Positions 1 through 9,292 of a stretch of DNA of 64,000 bases are shown piece after piece (positions within the stretch are counted from its first letter, which is position 1; every line of letters begins with the position of its first letter). The notes beneath the pieces are model-generated. The model made no database searches. It was given only the letters and a program-made list of their open reading frames with translations, and had not been told where the DNA came from. The stretch covers positions 2,656,692 through 2,720,691 of the forward strand of contig CP051239.1 of the NCBI GenBank assembly GCA_017794945.1. The letters are read 5' to 3'. Source of the stretch: Alcanivorax sp. GTDB lineage: Bacteria > Pseudomonadota > Gammaproteobacteria > Pseudomonadales > Alcanivoracaceae. The translations under genes and the position numbers were made by a program.

Positions 1-1620
1 GAAGGCGTTACCGGCGTCGGTGAACACCGCCAGGCTCCACTGCTCGCTGATCGGGTGGTCGTACTCCAGGCTGCCGACCAGCAGGTGGCGGCCGCCGATC
101 ACTTCGCCGTCGTTGTCCACCGGGCCCAGGGATTCGTAGGCGAAGCCGCGCACGCTGGCGTCGCCGCCGGCGAAGAAGCGGATCGAGGCGGGCAGTTCGG
201 TGACGTCGGAAACCTCGGTGTAGCCCACTTCGCCGCGGGTGATGACCCGGCCGCCGAACAGCGGAAAGATCAGCTTGCTCCAGCCGTCGAACTGGGTGAA
301 CGACGCCGACGAGGCCAGCGCCTTGTGGGCGCCGCTGACCTTGCCGCCCAGCCGCCAGCCGAAGCGCGGATAGATCGGGTCGTCGTATTCCACCCGGCTG
401 AGCTGGAAGCCGGGGATCACCAGCTCCACCTGGTCGAGCTGGTCGGCCACGGTGTAGGTCTCGCGCAGGTATTCCAGCGAGGTGGTGGCCACCCAGTCGG
501 AGTCGAGTTTGATGATGTAGTCGGCGCTGGTACTGAAAATCTCGCTGTCGCTGGTGTCGGTCTCTTCGTTCACATAGCGGGTGCGCAGCTCGATTTTTTC
601 GTTGATCGGGTCGCGCAGCGGGATGGTGTAGCCGGCGCCCACGCCCTGACGCACGCTGGAGAGCTCGGTTTCCACCCGCGCGGTGTGGCCGGCGGCGTTG
701 ACGCGGCGGTTCTCCACGCCCAGCCGCAGGCGCGGGCCGGTGTCGGTGCTGACGCCGACGCCGGCCAGCAGCGCCCATTCGTTACGCGGGTTGAAGTGGA
801 TGCTCACATCGATGGTCCGGCTGTCCGCGTCCGGTTCGCCGCGGTCCAGGCGCACGGCGCTGAAATAGCCGGCGCCCAAGTAGGCCTGCTGGGTGGCGAG
901 CAGTTTGTCGTTGCTGAACGGCTCGCCGCTGTCGAATTGCAGATAGGCGCGGCGCAGCCGTTCGTTGATCTGGTCGTCACCGGTCAGGGTGATCTCGCCG
1001 AAGCGGTAGCGCGGGCCGCTGTCCACGTGCAGCACCACCCGCGCTTCACGGCGGTCCCGGTCCACCTCCAGACGGTGGCGGGTGACGCTGCCCTCGGCGT
1101 AACCCCGGTTGATCAATAACTGTTGGAGCGACTGCTTGAGGCGGCTGTAGCGGTCGTGGCGCAGCCGCTGCCCCTGTTCCAGGCCGGCGTTGTCGATGGT
1201 GCGCTGGAACGCCGGGTCGTCGGCGGCGTCGCCGTTGAGGGTGATGTCCAGGGCGCTGATGCGGGTGGGCTCGCCGGGGTCGACCGTGAGGGTGAGGGCG
1301 AAGCAGCGCTCATCATCGGCGTCGCGCCATTGCGGCGTTAACACCGGCTGGTAAAAGCCCAATGCCTGCAGGGCGGCGCGGCTGTTGTCGCGTACCTGGC
1401 GCTGGATCAGGGCTTTCTGGCCGGGGCCGGGGCGGCAGGGGTAACGGCTCAGGTCGATCAGGGTGCGAAGGTTGGCCTCGACGCCTTCCGGCCATTCCCG
1501 GTCGCCGGCGGTCTTCAGGGTCAGTTCCGGGGCCGGGTCGGCGCTGACCCGGCCAGGCATCGCCGAGGCCGTGAGGATGGCCAGGACCGCCAGGGTTGCG
1601 AGGCTGTAACGGCTGCTCAT
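1..1620 (-). CDS. tamA: Translocation and assembly module subunit TamA (C-terminus cut by window)
   Basis: Outer-membrane Omp85-family protein that works with TamB in inserting outer-membrane and autotransporter proteins. The frame is open from ATG at 1620 to base 1 (540 codons), with the stop beyond the window. Residues 1-27 form a Sec signal peptide ending VSA. POTRA-like segments follow, including the pattern LTLTVDPGEPTRISAL near residues 110-125. The last visible residues include VFTDAGNAF, a barrel motif shared by TamA and BamA. TamA is usually about 570-600 residues, so only the last strands are missing. tamB would be expected just outside the window. The family call is firm; TamA rather than another Omp85 paralogue rests on length and the N-terminus. 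Confidence 0.85.
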   Translation of the reverse strand, partial: MSSRYSLATLAVLAILTASAMPGRVSADPAPELTLKTAGDREWPEGVEANLRTLIDLSRYPCRPGPGQKALIQRQVRDNSRAALQALGFYQPVLTPQWRDADDERCFALTLTVDPGEPTRISALDITLNGDAADDPAFQRTIDNAGLEQGQRLRHDRYSRLKQSLQQLLINRGYAEGSVTRHRLEVDRDRREARVVLHVDSGPRYRFGEITLTGDDQINERLRRAYLQFDSGEPFSNDKLLATQQAYLGAGYFSAVRLDRGEPDADSRTIDVSIHFNPRNEWALLAGVGVSTDTGPRLRLGVENRRVNAAGHTARVETELSSVRQGVGAGYTIPLRDPINEKIELRTRYVNEETDTSDSEIFSTSADYIIKLDSDWVATTSLEYLRETYTVADQLDQVELVIPGFQLSRVEYDDPIYPRFGWRLGGKVSGAHKALASSASFTQFDGWSKLIFPLFGGRVITRGEVGYTEVSDVTELPASIRFFAGGDASVRGFAYESLGPVDNDGEVIGGRHLLVGSLEYDHPISEQWSLAVFTDAGNAF

Positions 1621-1704
1621 CGGCGCCCTTGTGATTCCTGGAATAAGACACCGCATTGTGGTCAACCTGGTGCACCGGGGGAAGTGTTTCGCGTAATAAC
1701 GGTG

Positions 1705-2256
1705 TTAACGATCGCGCTGGAAGTGGCTCGGGCTGGGGCGCTTTTTCAACCGGCGCTGCAGGGTGCGGCGGTGGATGCCGAGGGCCTCCGCCGCTCTGGA
1801 TATATTGCCGTCGTGGGCGTCAAGAACCCGTTGGATGTGCTCCCACTCCAGACGCTGCAGGGACGGCGGCGCTTCGGGGAGATCGCCGGTGTCGGCGGGG
1901 TCGCGGCCCAGGGCGTCGAGGATTTCCCCGGCGCTGGCCGGTTTGGTGAGGTAATTGTGGGCGCCGCGCCGGGTGGCGGCCACCGCCGCCGGGATGCTGC
2001 CGTAGCCGGTCAGCACCAGCACCCGGCAGTGCGGGAAGCGCGCCAGCAGCGGCTGGATCAGATCCAGGCCGTTGTCGTTGCCGAGATTCTGGTCGAGCAC
2101 CGCCGCGTCCAGGGTGGCGAGCCTGGCCAGCAGCGCGTGCGCCTGTTGCAGATCGGCGGCATGGTGCACCTCGATGCCGTGGCGGGCGAATGCGCGCCGG
2201 GTCTGCTCGGCGAGCAGGGCGTCGTCTTCAAGCAGCAGCAGGGATTCAGGCGTCAT
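1705..2256 (-). CDS. regA: Response regulator, RegA/ActR/PrrA family
   Basis: Cytoplasmic redox response regulator of 183 residues. The receiver domain (about residues 5-120) has the acidic pocket E10-D11-D12, phospho-acceptor D55 in VLDQNLG, T83 and K105 in LTKPA. A short linker leads to a Fis-type helix-turn-helix ending HRRTLQRRLKKRP, which is typical of RegA. Its start overlaps the 3' end of the kinase gene by 11 bases, so the pair is cotranscribed and translationally coupled. Known RegA proteins control terminal oxidases and redox metabolism. A bd-type oxidase operon lies in this window, but no direct link can be seen. Confidence 0.9.
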   Translation of the reverse strand: MTPESLLLLEDDALLAEQTRRAFARHGIEVHHAADLQQAHALLARLATLDAAVLDQNLGNDNGLDLIQPLLARFPHCRVLVLTGYGSIPAAVAATRRGAHNYLTKPASAGEILDALGRDPADTGDLPEAPPSLQRLEWEHIQRVLDAHDGNISRAAEALGIHRRTLQRRLKKRPSPSHFQRDR

Positions 2257-3430
2257 GCTCGCTCCATTCGATGCGCGCCTGGCTCCACTGGCGCTCGAAA
2301 CGCAGGGTCAGAGTCGCGCCCAGTGCCGCCAGGGTGCTTTCCACCAGCGCCAGGCCCACGCCCAGGCCCTCTTCCGCGCGGCGTTCCGGGTGGTCGGGGC
2401 CGTCGTCGCTCACCTGCAGCAGCCAGCCGCCGCCGGGCAGCGCCGCCAGGCGCACGTCGAGGCGTTCCGCGCCGGCGTCGATGGCGTTGTAACCGAGATT
2501 GGCCAGCACCCGGAACCAGGCCGCGCCGTCATTGAAACACTGCCCTTCGGGGCCGCTCACCGACAGGGCCAGCGTCGGGTGCAGGTGGCGCAGATGGTCC
2601 CGCACCCGTTCCATCAGCGTCCGGTAGGCGGGCCGCTCCGGCAGGCTGTCCGCGTCCGCGTTGCGTAGCCGGGCGGCGACGCGCCGGGCCAGGGCCTCGA
2701 TCTGCGCCAGATCGTCGCGGGTGCTTTGCGGCAGCCCCGGTTCCCGGGCGGCGTTGTCGGCCAGCATCACCAGGCTGCTGAGCGGCGTGTTCAGTTCGTG
2801 GGCCTGATGGGCCAGGGTCGCCGCCACCTGGTAGAGCCGTTCACGGCGGCCGGCCAGTTCCAGCAGCCGGTCGTGCTGACGCTGTTGCTGGCGGGCCAGG
2901 CTCTGGATCACCTGGCCCAGGGCGGTCAGCAACAGCGCCAGGGCGACGAAGACCACGCCCATGCCGAGACCGTGGGTGTGGCTCAGCTCCCGGGTCAGGG
3001 CGTGCAGGGTGGAATGCGCCGGCGGGGCGCTGTGCCACAGGGTGGCCAGCAGGTATCCACCCAGCGTCACCACCAGCAGCCAGAGCGCGGCGCCGCGCCC
3101 CAGGGTCAGCGCGCCGAGCAGCAGCGGCACCAGCAGATAGAACGACAACGGGTTACCGGCGCCGCCCAGTTGCTGCAGCAGGCCGACGAAGATCACCACG
3201 TCCAGGGTCAGTTCCAGGGCCAGCAGGCGCTGCTGCCGGCGGGTATTGAGGCTGGCCAGGGCGATCAGGTTGGGCAGCAGCAGCGCCGCCAGCCACAGCA
3301 GCGGCTCCAGGCTGGCGGGGGCGCGCGCGATTTGCTGCAGCACCAGCAGGGCCAGCGCCAGGCACAGTACCAGCAGGCTGCGCAGGCCGATCAGCCGGCG
3401 GCGCCAGACGCGTTGCAGGGTTGAGTTCAT
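2246..3430 (-). CDS. regB: Sensor histidine kinase, RegB/ActS/PrrB family
   Basis: Membrane sensor kinase of 394 residues, partner of the downstream RegA-like regulator. About six hydrophobic segments fill residues 15-175. Between them lies GGAGNPL, matching the GGxxNPF quinone-sensing heptad of RegB. The H-box is AHELNTPLSSL near residue 213, the N-box is LANLGYNAID, and the glycine-rich ATP lid reads GLGVGLAL near residue 360. The length is slightly below that of alphaproteobacterial RegB. The redox role is inferred from the family. Confidence 0.9.
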   Translation of the reverse strand: MNSTLQRVWRRRLIGLRSLLVLCLALALLVLQQIARAPASLEPLLWLAALLLPNLIALASLNTRRQQRLLALELTLDVVIFVGLLQQLGGAGNPLSFYLLVPLLLGALTLGRGAALWLLVVTLGGYLLATLWHSAPPAHSTLHALTRELSHTHGLGMGVVFVALALLLTALGQVIQSLARQQQRQHDRLLELAGRRERLYQVAATLAHQAHELNTPLSSLVMLADNAAREPGLPQSTRDDLAQIEALARRVAARLRNADADSLPERPAYRTLMERVRDHLRHLHPTLALSVSGPEGQCFNDGAAWFRVLANLGYNAIDAGAERLDVRLAALPGGGWLLQVSDDGPDHPERRAEEGLGVGLALVESTLAALGATLTLRFERQWSQARIEWSEHDA

Positions 3431-3488
3431 GGGCGCGGATTGTACCCCCGGTGGGCGGGGAACGGCAGGTGGCGTTTTGCCGCGCCGG

Positions 3489-4109
3489 TCAGTCGGCGCG
3501 CCGGGCGCTGCCTTGCAGCAGCTCGGCCATCACCCCGGGCAGTTTGCGGTGCCGGAAAACCCGCGTGTCGCTGAGGTCGAAGCCGGCGTCGCGCAGGGTA
3601 TCCGGGGTGGGGCGGGTGAGATGACAGCCGCAGGCCAGATGATGCCAGAGCGGGTCCACCCGCCGTTGCCAGCGGAAGGTGCGTGGGCGACCGCTGGCGA
3701 TGTGTTCCAGCAACAGAAGACGCCCGCCCGGGGCCAGCACCCGGTGCATTTCGCGGGCGGCCAGATTGGGCTCTGGAATGGTGCAGAACACCAGGCAGGC
3801 GACCACGGTGTCGAAGTGGCCGTCCGGGTAGGGCAGCCGGCGGGCGTCGCCCTGCAGCAGGTGCAGCGGTTGGCGGACGCCGGCTTCCCACGCGTGGCGG
3901 CGGGCCAGCGCCAGCATCGCCGCCTCCGGCTCCAGGCCGTGGATCTCGCTGACGGCGTCGCCGTAGAGGGCGAGATTGGCGCCGGTGCCGATGCCCAGCT
4001 CCAGCACGCGGCCGCGGGCGCCCTGCAGAAGGCGCTGGCGGTCGCGATAAAGCGGACGGGTGGCCCAGTCCAGCAGTTTCGGGAACAGACGGTCCTGGTA
4101 CCAGCGCAT
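3489..4109 (-). CDS. Class I SAM-dependent methyltransferase
   Basis: Cytoplasmic methyltransferase of 206 residues. The SAM-binding motif I is VLELGIGTGANLALY near residues 34-48, the acidic motif is EPEAAML, and FDTVVACLVFCTIPEP forms the post-I/motif II region. The sequence resembles UbiE-like or phospholipid-N-methyltransferase-like proteins of the Methyltransf_11 group, but nothing fixes the substrate. It follows the secreted 414-residue protein on the same strand with a 20-base gap and may be cotranscribed with it. Function beyond methyl transfer is not assigned. Confidence 0.75.
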   Translation of the reverse strand: MRWYQDRLFPKLLDWATRPLYRDRQRLLQGARGRVLELGIGTGANLALYGDAVSEIHGLEPEAAMLALARRHAWEAGVRQPLHLLQGDARRLPYPDGHFDTVVACLVFCTIPEPNLAAREMHRVLAPGGRLLLLEHIASGRPRTFRWQRRVDPLWHHLACGCHLTRPTPDTLRDAGFDLSDTRVFRHRKLPGVMAELLQGSARRAD

Positions 4110-4129
4110 GGGGTTCCTTGTTGTGGCGG

Positions 4130-5374
4130 CTATTGCCGCTCGGGCAGTACGTAGTCGTCCGGGTTTTCCAGCATGTCGGTGGTCAGGGGCCCGGAGATCA
4201 CGCTGGTCAGGTTGCGGTCGGTGTGCTTGCTGAAGGTGCGCCGGGCCTTCTCGAACAGCCGGAAGCTGCGGAAGTTGAGCGCGTACAGACGCACTTCGCG
4301 CAGCCGCTGGTAAGAGTACATCACATCCAGCGCGTCCATGGAGAATTGCGGCTTGAGCTGCATGGCGGTCTCCAGGTGGCTGATCGCCTCGTTGAGGTCC
4401 CGCTTGCGGTTCATGTAGATCAGCGCGTTGGCGTACTCGTAGTGGACGATGGGAATGTCCGGGGCCAGCGTCAGCGCCTCGTCGAAGGAGTCCTGGACCG
4501 TGGTGGTGCGCGCGCCGTAGGTCATGCGGCCGGTGAACTTGCCCACCCGGCGCATGATGCCGGCGTCCACGCCGGCCAGGAAGGCGTGGCCGAGCGGGTG
4601 GTCGGGCATGATCTCCAGGACCCGTTCCGCGTTGTTCTTGATCTTGCTGATATAGCGGCGGGCGACAATGATCGGCACCGGCGATTCCTCGGCGATGCGG
4701 GCGATGGCGTAGGCGTAACCGAGGCGCACCACGGCCACCACCGGCTCCATTTCCGGGTCGTCCTCGGCGGGCTCCATCAGGTCGAAGTAGCGCTCGGTGC
4801 GGTTGGCCATGTCCTGCAGCATCATGTATTTGACGCTTTGCCGGTCGGCCAGATAGATGGCGTAAAGCAGCTGCGAGAACAGCGCCGGGATCTCGCCGAT
4901 GGGGCCCAGTTCCAGGCCCAGGCGGCGGGCGGTCTGGAAGTTGCCGGCGAAGAAGTGGCGCCAGACGTTGACGTAGCGGCCCTCCAGGCTCTGGAAGTCG
5001 CCGTCGAAATCCTCCAGGCCGTCGCGCAGGAAGGGGTACTTTTCAAATTGCCGGCGCAGGTAGTCCGCGGACGGGTAGGGCATGCGCAGGCCGCGCATCA
5101 GGTAGTCCCATTTTTCGCGGATTTCGGCGTCGGTGTAGGTGAAGTAGGCGCGGTTGTAGGGGACCTCGTTCCAGGGCTCGATGAAGATGCGCTCATCGAC
5201 CGGGATGTTCTCCATCTCCAGCTCTTCCTGGGTGACCTGCTCTTCCTCGTCGATCAGCAGGGCCGGGTCGATATCCGGGGTTTTCTGTGCCTGCAGTCCC
5301 AGGCTGGTCAGGCACAATACGATCAGCAGGGGCCAGCGCCATCCCGCGCGGCCTCGGTGAAACTCCACTTTCAT
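4130..5374 (-). CDS. Secreted/periplasmic protein with TPR-like helices, function unknown
   Basis: Unrecognised protein of 414 residues. Residues 1-30 look like a Sec signal peptide (basic start, hydrophobic LLIVLCLTSLGL, then LQAQ). An acidic stretch (EEEQVTQEELEMEN) follows, then a mainly helical body. Helix-turn patterns such as DSFDEALTLAPDIPIVHYEYANALIYM and AISHLETAMQLKP (residues about 295-350) look like divergent tetratricopeptide repeats. There is no lipobox, no membrane helix after the leader and no catalytic motif. The codon use matches its neighbours, so it is a real gene. A structural or scaffold role is possible but not shown. Confidence 0.7.
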   Translation of the reverse strand: MKVEFHRGRAGWRWPLLIVLCLTSLGLQAQKTPDIDPALLIDEEEQVTQEELEMENIPVDERIFIEPWNEVPYNRAYFTYTDAEIREKWDYLMRGLRMPYPSADYLRRQFEKYPFLRDGLEDFDGDFQSLEGRYVNVWRHFFAGNFQTARRLGLELGPIGEIPALFSQLLYAIYLADRQSVKYMMLQDMANRTERYFDLMEPAEDDPEMEPVVAVVRLGYAYAIARIAEESPVPIIVARRYISKIKNNAERVLEIMPDHPLGHAFLAGVDAGIMRRVGKFTGRMTYGARTTTVQDSFDEALTLAPDIPIVHYEYANALIYMNRKRDLNEAISHLETAMQLKPQFSMDALDVMYSYQRLREVRLYALNFRSFRLFEKARRTFSKHTDRNLTSVISGPLTTDMLENPDDYVLPERQ

Positions 5375-5517
5375 GACGATGCTCTTCTTTTTTTATCTGG
5401 ACGTCGCCGGCAGGGCCGGCATGGCTCGGGCAAACCAAAAAGGAAGCCGAACCTTGCCATGGGAAGAGCGGGTCGAACAAGAATTCACCAGCCGGGGGTG
5501 GGCGGCTCTACGGTCAG

Positions 5518-5811
5518 TCAGCCGCCGGCTTTTTCCAGGATGGCGACGAAGGGTTCGCTTTTACCGTGGCCGCGGACGATATCCAGCAGCGTGCGCCCCC
5601 GGTCGTCGGTGGCGCGGATATCGCGGTTCTGCGCCTGGAAGAACGCCACGAAGCGTTCGAAATCCTCCGCGCGCAGGGCGCGGTAGGCCTTGAGCAGGAC
5701 GTGGAAGTCCGGGTTCTCGCCTTCCTCCGGCGGGAAGTCCAGGAACACCTTGATCTGTTCGTCGGTCATCGGCTCGCCGACCACCTTCTTTTTGTCTTTG
5801 CGCTCTGCCAT
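5518..5811 (-). CDS. PA4642-family conserved protein
   Basis: Small cytoplasmic protein of 97 residues of unknown function. It has a lysine-rich start (ERKDKKKV), then GEPMTDEQIKVFLDFPPEEG and an ankyrin-like tail (DDRGRTLLDIVRGHG). The opening GEPxTDEQIxxFL matches my memory of the PA4642 family found in Pseudomonas and relatives. It lies between the secreted 414-residue protein and the HU-like gene, on the same strand as both, with separate gaps of more than 140 bases. No function is claimed. Confidence 0.65.
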   Translation of the reverse strand: MAERKDKKKVVGEPMTDEQIKVFLDFPPEEGENPDFHVLLKAYRALRAEDFERFVAFFQAQNRDIRATDDRGRTLLDIVRGHGKSEPFVAILEKAGG

Positions 5812-5987
5812 TCACCACCTCTGACGTTGTCTGCTTGCGCGGCGCGCGCGGCTCGGCGTCACCGGCCGGGTTTCCAGGGGCGGGGATTATAGGGTCTAAA
5901 GCCCCGGGGGGCGAGGAGGGGCGTGAACAGGGGGGCGGGGACGCTCCGGACCGGCGACCGCGCCGGCCCGGAGGGCGGGACGCGGAC

Positions 5988-6362
5988 TTACTGAGCCATG
6001 TCCTTGAGCTTTTTCAGTGGCCGCACTTTGACCACGGTGCGAGCGGGTTTGGCGGCGAAGGTGGTTTCCTGGCCGGTGAACGGGTTGATGCCCTTGCGAG
6101 CCTTGGTGGCCGGCTTCTTCTGGGTCACTGCCTTGAACAGACCGGGAAGGGTGAACTGGCCGGCGCCGCGCTTCTTCAGATGACCTTCCATGATATCGGT
6201 CAGCTCATCGAAAACGCTGTTCACGTCTTTCTTGGTGAGGCCGGTGGAATCGCTGATCTGAGCGATGATTTGGGATTTGGTCATCGGATCGGCGATGGCC
6301 TTCACCCGACGCGTGGTGGTTGCCGTGGCGGCCTTCTTTGCCGCTTTTTTCTTTGCAGCCAT
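5988..6362 (-). CDS. HU-family DNA-binding protein with Lys/Ala-rich N-terminal extension
   Basis: Nucleoid-associated protein of 124 residues. Residues 1-25 are a Lys/Ala/Thr-rich tail (AAKKKAAKKAA). The HU/IHF fold follows, with MTKSQIIAQISDSTGLTKKDV as the first helices and GQFTLPGLFKAVTQKKPATKARKGINPFTG as the beta arm. Classical HU is about 90 residues, so the tail is extra. Such tails occur in HU-like proteins of Pseudomonas and related groups and are expected to add non-specific DNA contacts. It is monocistronic, with an own promoter candidate upstream. Confidence 0.85.
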   Translation of the reverse strand: MAAKKKAAKKAATATTTRRVKAIADPMTKSQIIAQISDSTGLTKKDVNSVFDELTDIMEGHLKKRGAGQFTLPGLFKAVTQKKPATKARKGINPFTGQETTFAAKPARTVVKVRPLKKLKDMAQ

Positions 6363-6395
6363 AGGATTGCTTACCCCTTTTGTTGGTGACTTCCT

Positions 6396-6424
6396 GGAAT
6401 AAAGAAACTGCGTGTCCCTGTCAG
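6396..6424 (-). promoter_or_regulatory. Candidate sigma-70 promoter for the HU-like gene
   Basis: On the minus strand CTGACA (complement of 6419-6424) lies 17 bases from TATTCC (complement of 6396-6401). The start codon at 6362 is about 30 bases further on. The -35 box is good and the -10 box is weak, so this is a plausible but unproven site. Confidence 0.3.
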
Positions 6425-6574
6425 GGCACCCCTGTACTGCGGCCTCAGAGGCACGACTGATACAGTGCGCATCCAGTTATATGCCATGGATATGCGCGGT
6501 ACAAGGCGTGCAGCCCCTATTTTTTGTGTGTTTCGGCATCGAATCGACGTTCTCGGCGGTCAGGCCGGCAAGGG

Positions 6575-6604
6575 TTAGCAGGCCCAACCCCGAATCGCTA
6601 TACT
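6575..6604 (+). promoter_or_regulatory. Candidate promoter for aspS
   Basis: TTAGCA at 6575-6580 and TATACT at 6599-6604 are separated by 18 bases and lie about 70 bases before the aspS start. The rest of the 311-base gap 6363-6673 between the divergent HU and aspS genes shows no RNA gene or clear operator. Confidence 0.45.
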
Positions 6605-6673
6605 AGGCCGCCTTTTCAGCCACCCAGGCCGTCCCGACGGCGGCTTCATCGGATTCAGGAACGGACAGAACAC

Positions 6674-8437
6674 ATGCGAAGCCATTATTGCGGTGATTTG
6701 CGAGCCTCCCACGACGGGGAAACAGTGCGGTTGTGCGGTTGGGTTCACCGCCGCCGCGACCACGGCGGGGTGATCTTCCTCGACCTGCGCGACCGCACCG
6801 GCCTGGTGCAGGTGGTGTTCGACCCGGACACCGAGGAGGCCTTTGCCCTGGCCGACAAGGTACGCGGCGAATACGTGCTGCAGCTTGAGGGCCGGGTGCG
6901 CCTGCGCGACGAGTCGGTGCGCAACCCGCGCATGGACACCGGCGACATCGAGGTGTTGGGCCTGTCGCTGACCATCCTCAACGAAGCCCAGACGCCGCCG
7001 TTCGAGCTGGACGAGTACTCCGCCGCCGGCGAGGAAGTGCGGCTCAAGTACCGCTACCTGGACCTGCGCCGCCCGGAAGCCCTGAAGCGCTTCCAGTTCC
7101 GCTCGCGGCTCACCCACGCGGTGCGCGCCCACCTGGAAGGCCAGGGGTTCATGGACGTGGAAACGCCGATCCTGACCCGCGCCACCCCGGAGGGCGCCCG
7201 TGACTATCTGGTGCCCAGCCGCACCCACCCGGGCAGCTTCTTCGCGCTGCCGCAGTCGCCGCAGCTGTTCAAGCAGCTGCTGATGGTGGCCGGCTTCGAC
7301 CGCTACTATCAGATTGCCAAGTGTTTCCGCGACGAGGACCTGCGCGCCGACCGGCAGCCGGAATTCACCCAGATCGACCTGGAGGCGTCCTTCGTGGAGG
7401 AGGACGACATCATGGCGATCACCGAGTCGATGGTAAAAAGCGTGTTCAAGGACATGCTCGACGTGGACCTGCCCGCCTTCCCGCGCATGACCTATGAAGA
7501 GGCCATGCGCCGCTACGGCTCCGACAAGCCGGACCTGCGCGTGCCGCTGGAGCTGATCGACATCGCCGATCTGATGGACGGGGTGGAGTTCAAGGTGTTC
7601 GCCGGCCCGGCCAAGGACCCGAAAGGCCGCGTGGTGGCTATGAAGGTGCCCGGCGGCGGCGACCTGTCGCGCAAGGAGATCGACGAGTACACCAAGTTCG
7701 TGGGCATCTACGGCGCCAAGGGCCTGGCCTATATCAAGGTCAATGACCTGGACGCCGGCGCCGAGGGGCTGCAGTCGCCGATCCTCAAGTTCCTCACCGA
7801 GGACGCCATCCAGGGCATCCTCAAGCGCACCGAGGCGGCCACCGGCGACCTGATCTTCTTCGGCGCCGACAAGGCCAAGGTAGTCAACGAGGCGATCGGC
7901 GCGCTGCGCGTCAAGGTGGGCCACGAGCGCGGCCTGGCGCAGGGCGACTGGGCACCGCTGTGGGTGGTGGACTTCCCCATGTTCGAGGAAGAGGACGGCC
8001 GTTACTACGCGCTGCACCATCCGTTCACCATGCCCAAGTGCAATCCCGAGGAGCTCAAGAGCAACCCGGAAGGCGCCCTGTCCCGGGCCTACGACATGGT
8101 GCTCAACGGCACCGAACTGGGCGGCGGCTCGATCCGTATTCACCGCCCGGACATGCAGCGCAGCGTGTTCGAGGCGCTGGGCATCAGCGACCAGGAAGCG
8201 GACGAGAAATTCGGCTTCCTGCTGGACGGCCTCAAGTACGGCGCGCCGCCGCACGGCGGCCTGGCGTTCGGTCTCGACCGGATGGTGATGCTGATGACCG
8301 GCGGCGATTCCATCCGCGATGTGATCGCCTTCCCGAAAACCCAGACCGCCGCCTGCCTGATGACCAACGCGCCGTCGCCGGTGGATAATCAGCAGCTGCG
8401 CGAAGTGGGCGTGGCGGTACGCAAAGAAGAGCAATGA
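6674..8437 (+). CDS. aspS: Aspartyl-tRNA synthetase
   Basis: Class IIb synthetase that charges tRNA-Asp with aspartate. The ATG at 6674 (MRSHYCGDL) gives 587 residues, the usual bacterial length; the open frame continues upstream but without homology. The N-terminal OB-fold anticodon domain reads [20 protein letters not shown]. Motif 2 is [18 protein letters not shown], the bacterial GAD insertion spans about residues 290-420, and motif 3 is [15 protein letters not shown] near the C-terminus. It starts the cluster aspS-yebC-ruvCAB, a common gammaproteobacterial order. Confidence 0.97.
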   Translation: MRSHYCGDLRASHDGETVRLCGWVHRRRDHGGVIFLDLRDRTGLVQVVFDPDTEEAFALADKVRGEYVLQLEGRVRLRDESVRNPRMDTGDIEVLGLSLTILNEAQTPPFELDEYSAAGEEVRLKYRYLDLRRPEALKRFQFRSRLTHAVRAHLEGQGFMDVETPILTRATPEGARDYLVPSRTHPGSFFALPQSPQLFKQLLMVAGFDRYYQIAKCFRDEDLRADRQPEFTQIDLEASFVEEDDIMAITESMVKSVFKDMLDVDLPAFPRMTYEEAMRRYGSDKPDLRVPLELIDIADLMDGVEFKVFAGPAKDPKGRVVAMKVPGGGDLSRKEIDEYTKFVGIYGAKGLAYIKVNDLDAGAEGLQSPILKFLTEDAIQGILKRTEAATGDLIFFGADKAKVVNEAIGALRVKVGHERGLAQGDWAPLWVVDFPMFEEEDGRYYALHHPFTMPKCNPEELKSNPEGALSRAYDMVLNGTELGGGSIRIHRPDMQRSVFEALGISDQEADEKFGFLLDGLKYGAPPHGGLAFGLDRMVMLMTGGDSIRDVIAFPKTQTAACLMTNAPSPVDNQQLREVGVAVRKEEQ

Positions 8438-8464
8438 GATAACGCGGACAGGTTAGGAGACACC

Positions 8465-9196
8465 ATGGCGGGTCACAGTAAATGGGCCAATATTAAGCAC
8501 CGCAAGGCGGCCCAGGATGCCAAGCGGGGCAAGATCTTCACCAAGCTGATTCGTGAAATCACCGTGGCGGCCCGCATGGGCGGCCCGGAGATCGCCGACA
8601 ACCCGCGCCTGCGCGCCGCCGTCGACAAGGCGCTCAGCAACAACATGACCAAGGACACCATCGACCGGGCGATCAAGCGCGGCGCCGGCGATGACGACGG
8701 CGCCAACATGGAGGAGATCACCTACGAGGGCTACGGCAAGAACGGCGTGGCGGTGCTGGTGGAAACCATGACCGACAACGTCAACCGCACCGTGTCCGAG
8801 GTGCGCCATGCCTTCTCCAAATTTGGCGGCAACCTGGGCACCAGCGGCTCGGTGGCGTTTCTGTTCACCAAGCGCGGCGAGATCTTCTTCGAGCCGGGCG
8901 TGGAAGAAGAGAAGCTGATGGAAGCGGCCCTGGAGGCCGGCGCCGAGGACGTGGAAGAGAACGAGGACGGCAGCTTCCTGGTGATCACCCGCCCGGACAA
9001 GAGCTTCGGCGAAGTGGTCGACGGGCTCAAGGAAGCCGGGCTGGAACCGGCCGACGCGGAAGTGACCATGAGCCCCTCCACGGAGGCGGAGATCGACGCC
9101 GAGACCGCCGAGACGGTGGGCAAGATGATCGACCTGCTGGAAGATCTCGACGACGTGCAGAACGTCTACACCAACGCCCGGTGGCCGGAAGAATAA
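8465..9196 (+). CDS. yebC: YebC/PmpR-family probable translation or transcription regulator
   Basis: Protein of 243 residues starting [22 protein letters not shown], the signature of the YebC/TACO1 family. The three-domain layout and acidic C-terminal part are retained ([13 protein letters not shown]). Members relieve ribosome stalling at proline stretches or act as DNA-binding regulators; the sequence alone does not decide. It lies 27 bases after aspS, with the ribosome-binding site GGTTAGGAGACACC, and is followed by a strong terminator. Confidence 0.93.
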   Translation: MAGHSKWANIKHRKAAQDAKRGKIFTKLIREITVAARMGGPEIADNPRLRAAVDKALSNNMTKDTIDRAIKRGAGDDDGANMEEITYEGYGKNGVAVLVETMTDNVNRTVSEVRHAFSKFGGNLGTSGSVAFLFTKRGEIFFEPGVEEEKLMEAALEAGAEDVEENEDGSFLVITRPDKSFGEVVDGLKEAGLEPADAEVTMSPSTEAEIDAETAETVGKMIDLLEDLDDVQNVYTNARWPEE

Positions 9197-9230
9197 GAAC
9201 GGTCTCTCTTATACTGGACATATGAACAGC

Positions 9231-9259
9231 AGGCAGGTTAGATATAACCTGCCTTTTTT
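9231..9259 (+). terminator. Intrinsic terminator after yebC
   Basis: A perfect 10-base stem (AGGCAGGTTA paired with TAACCTGCCT, loop GATA) is followed by a run of T at 9254-9259. It separates aspS-yebC from ruvC. Confidence 0.9.
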
Positions 9260-9292
9260 ATATGGGCGCGACTCTGGCCCTGGAAGCACACT

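Noticed and set aside
6575..8434. 619-codon minus-strand open frame opposite aspS
   Set aside because: Antisense shadow of aspS with no recognisable domain.
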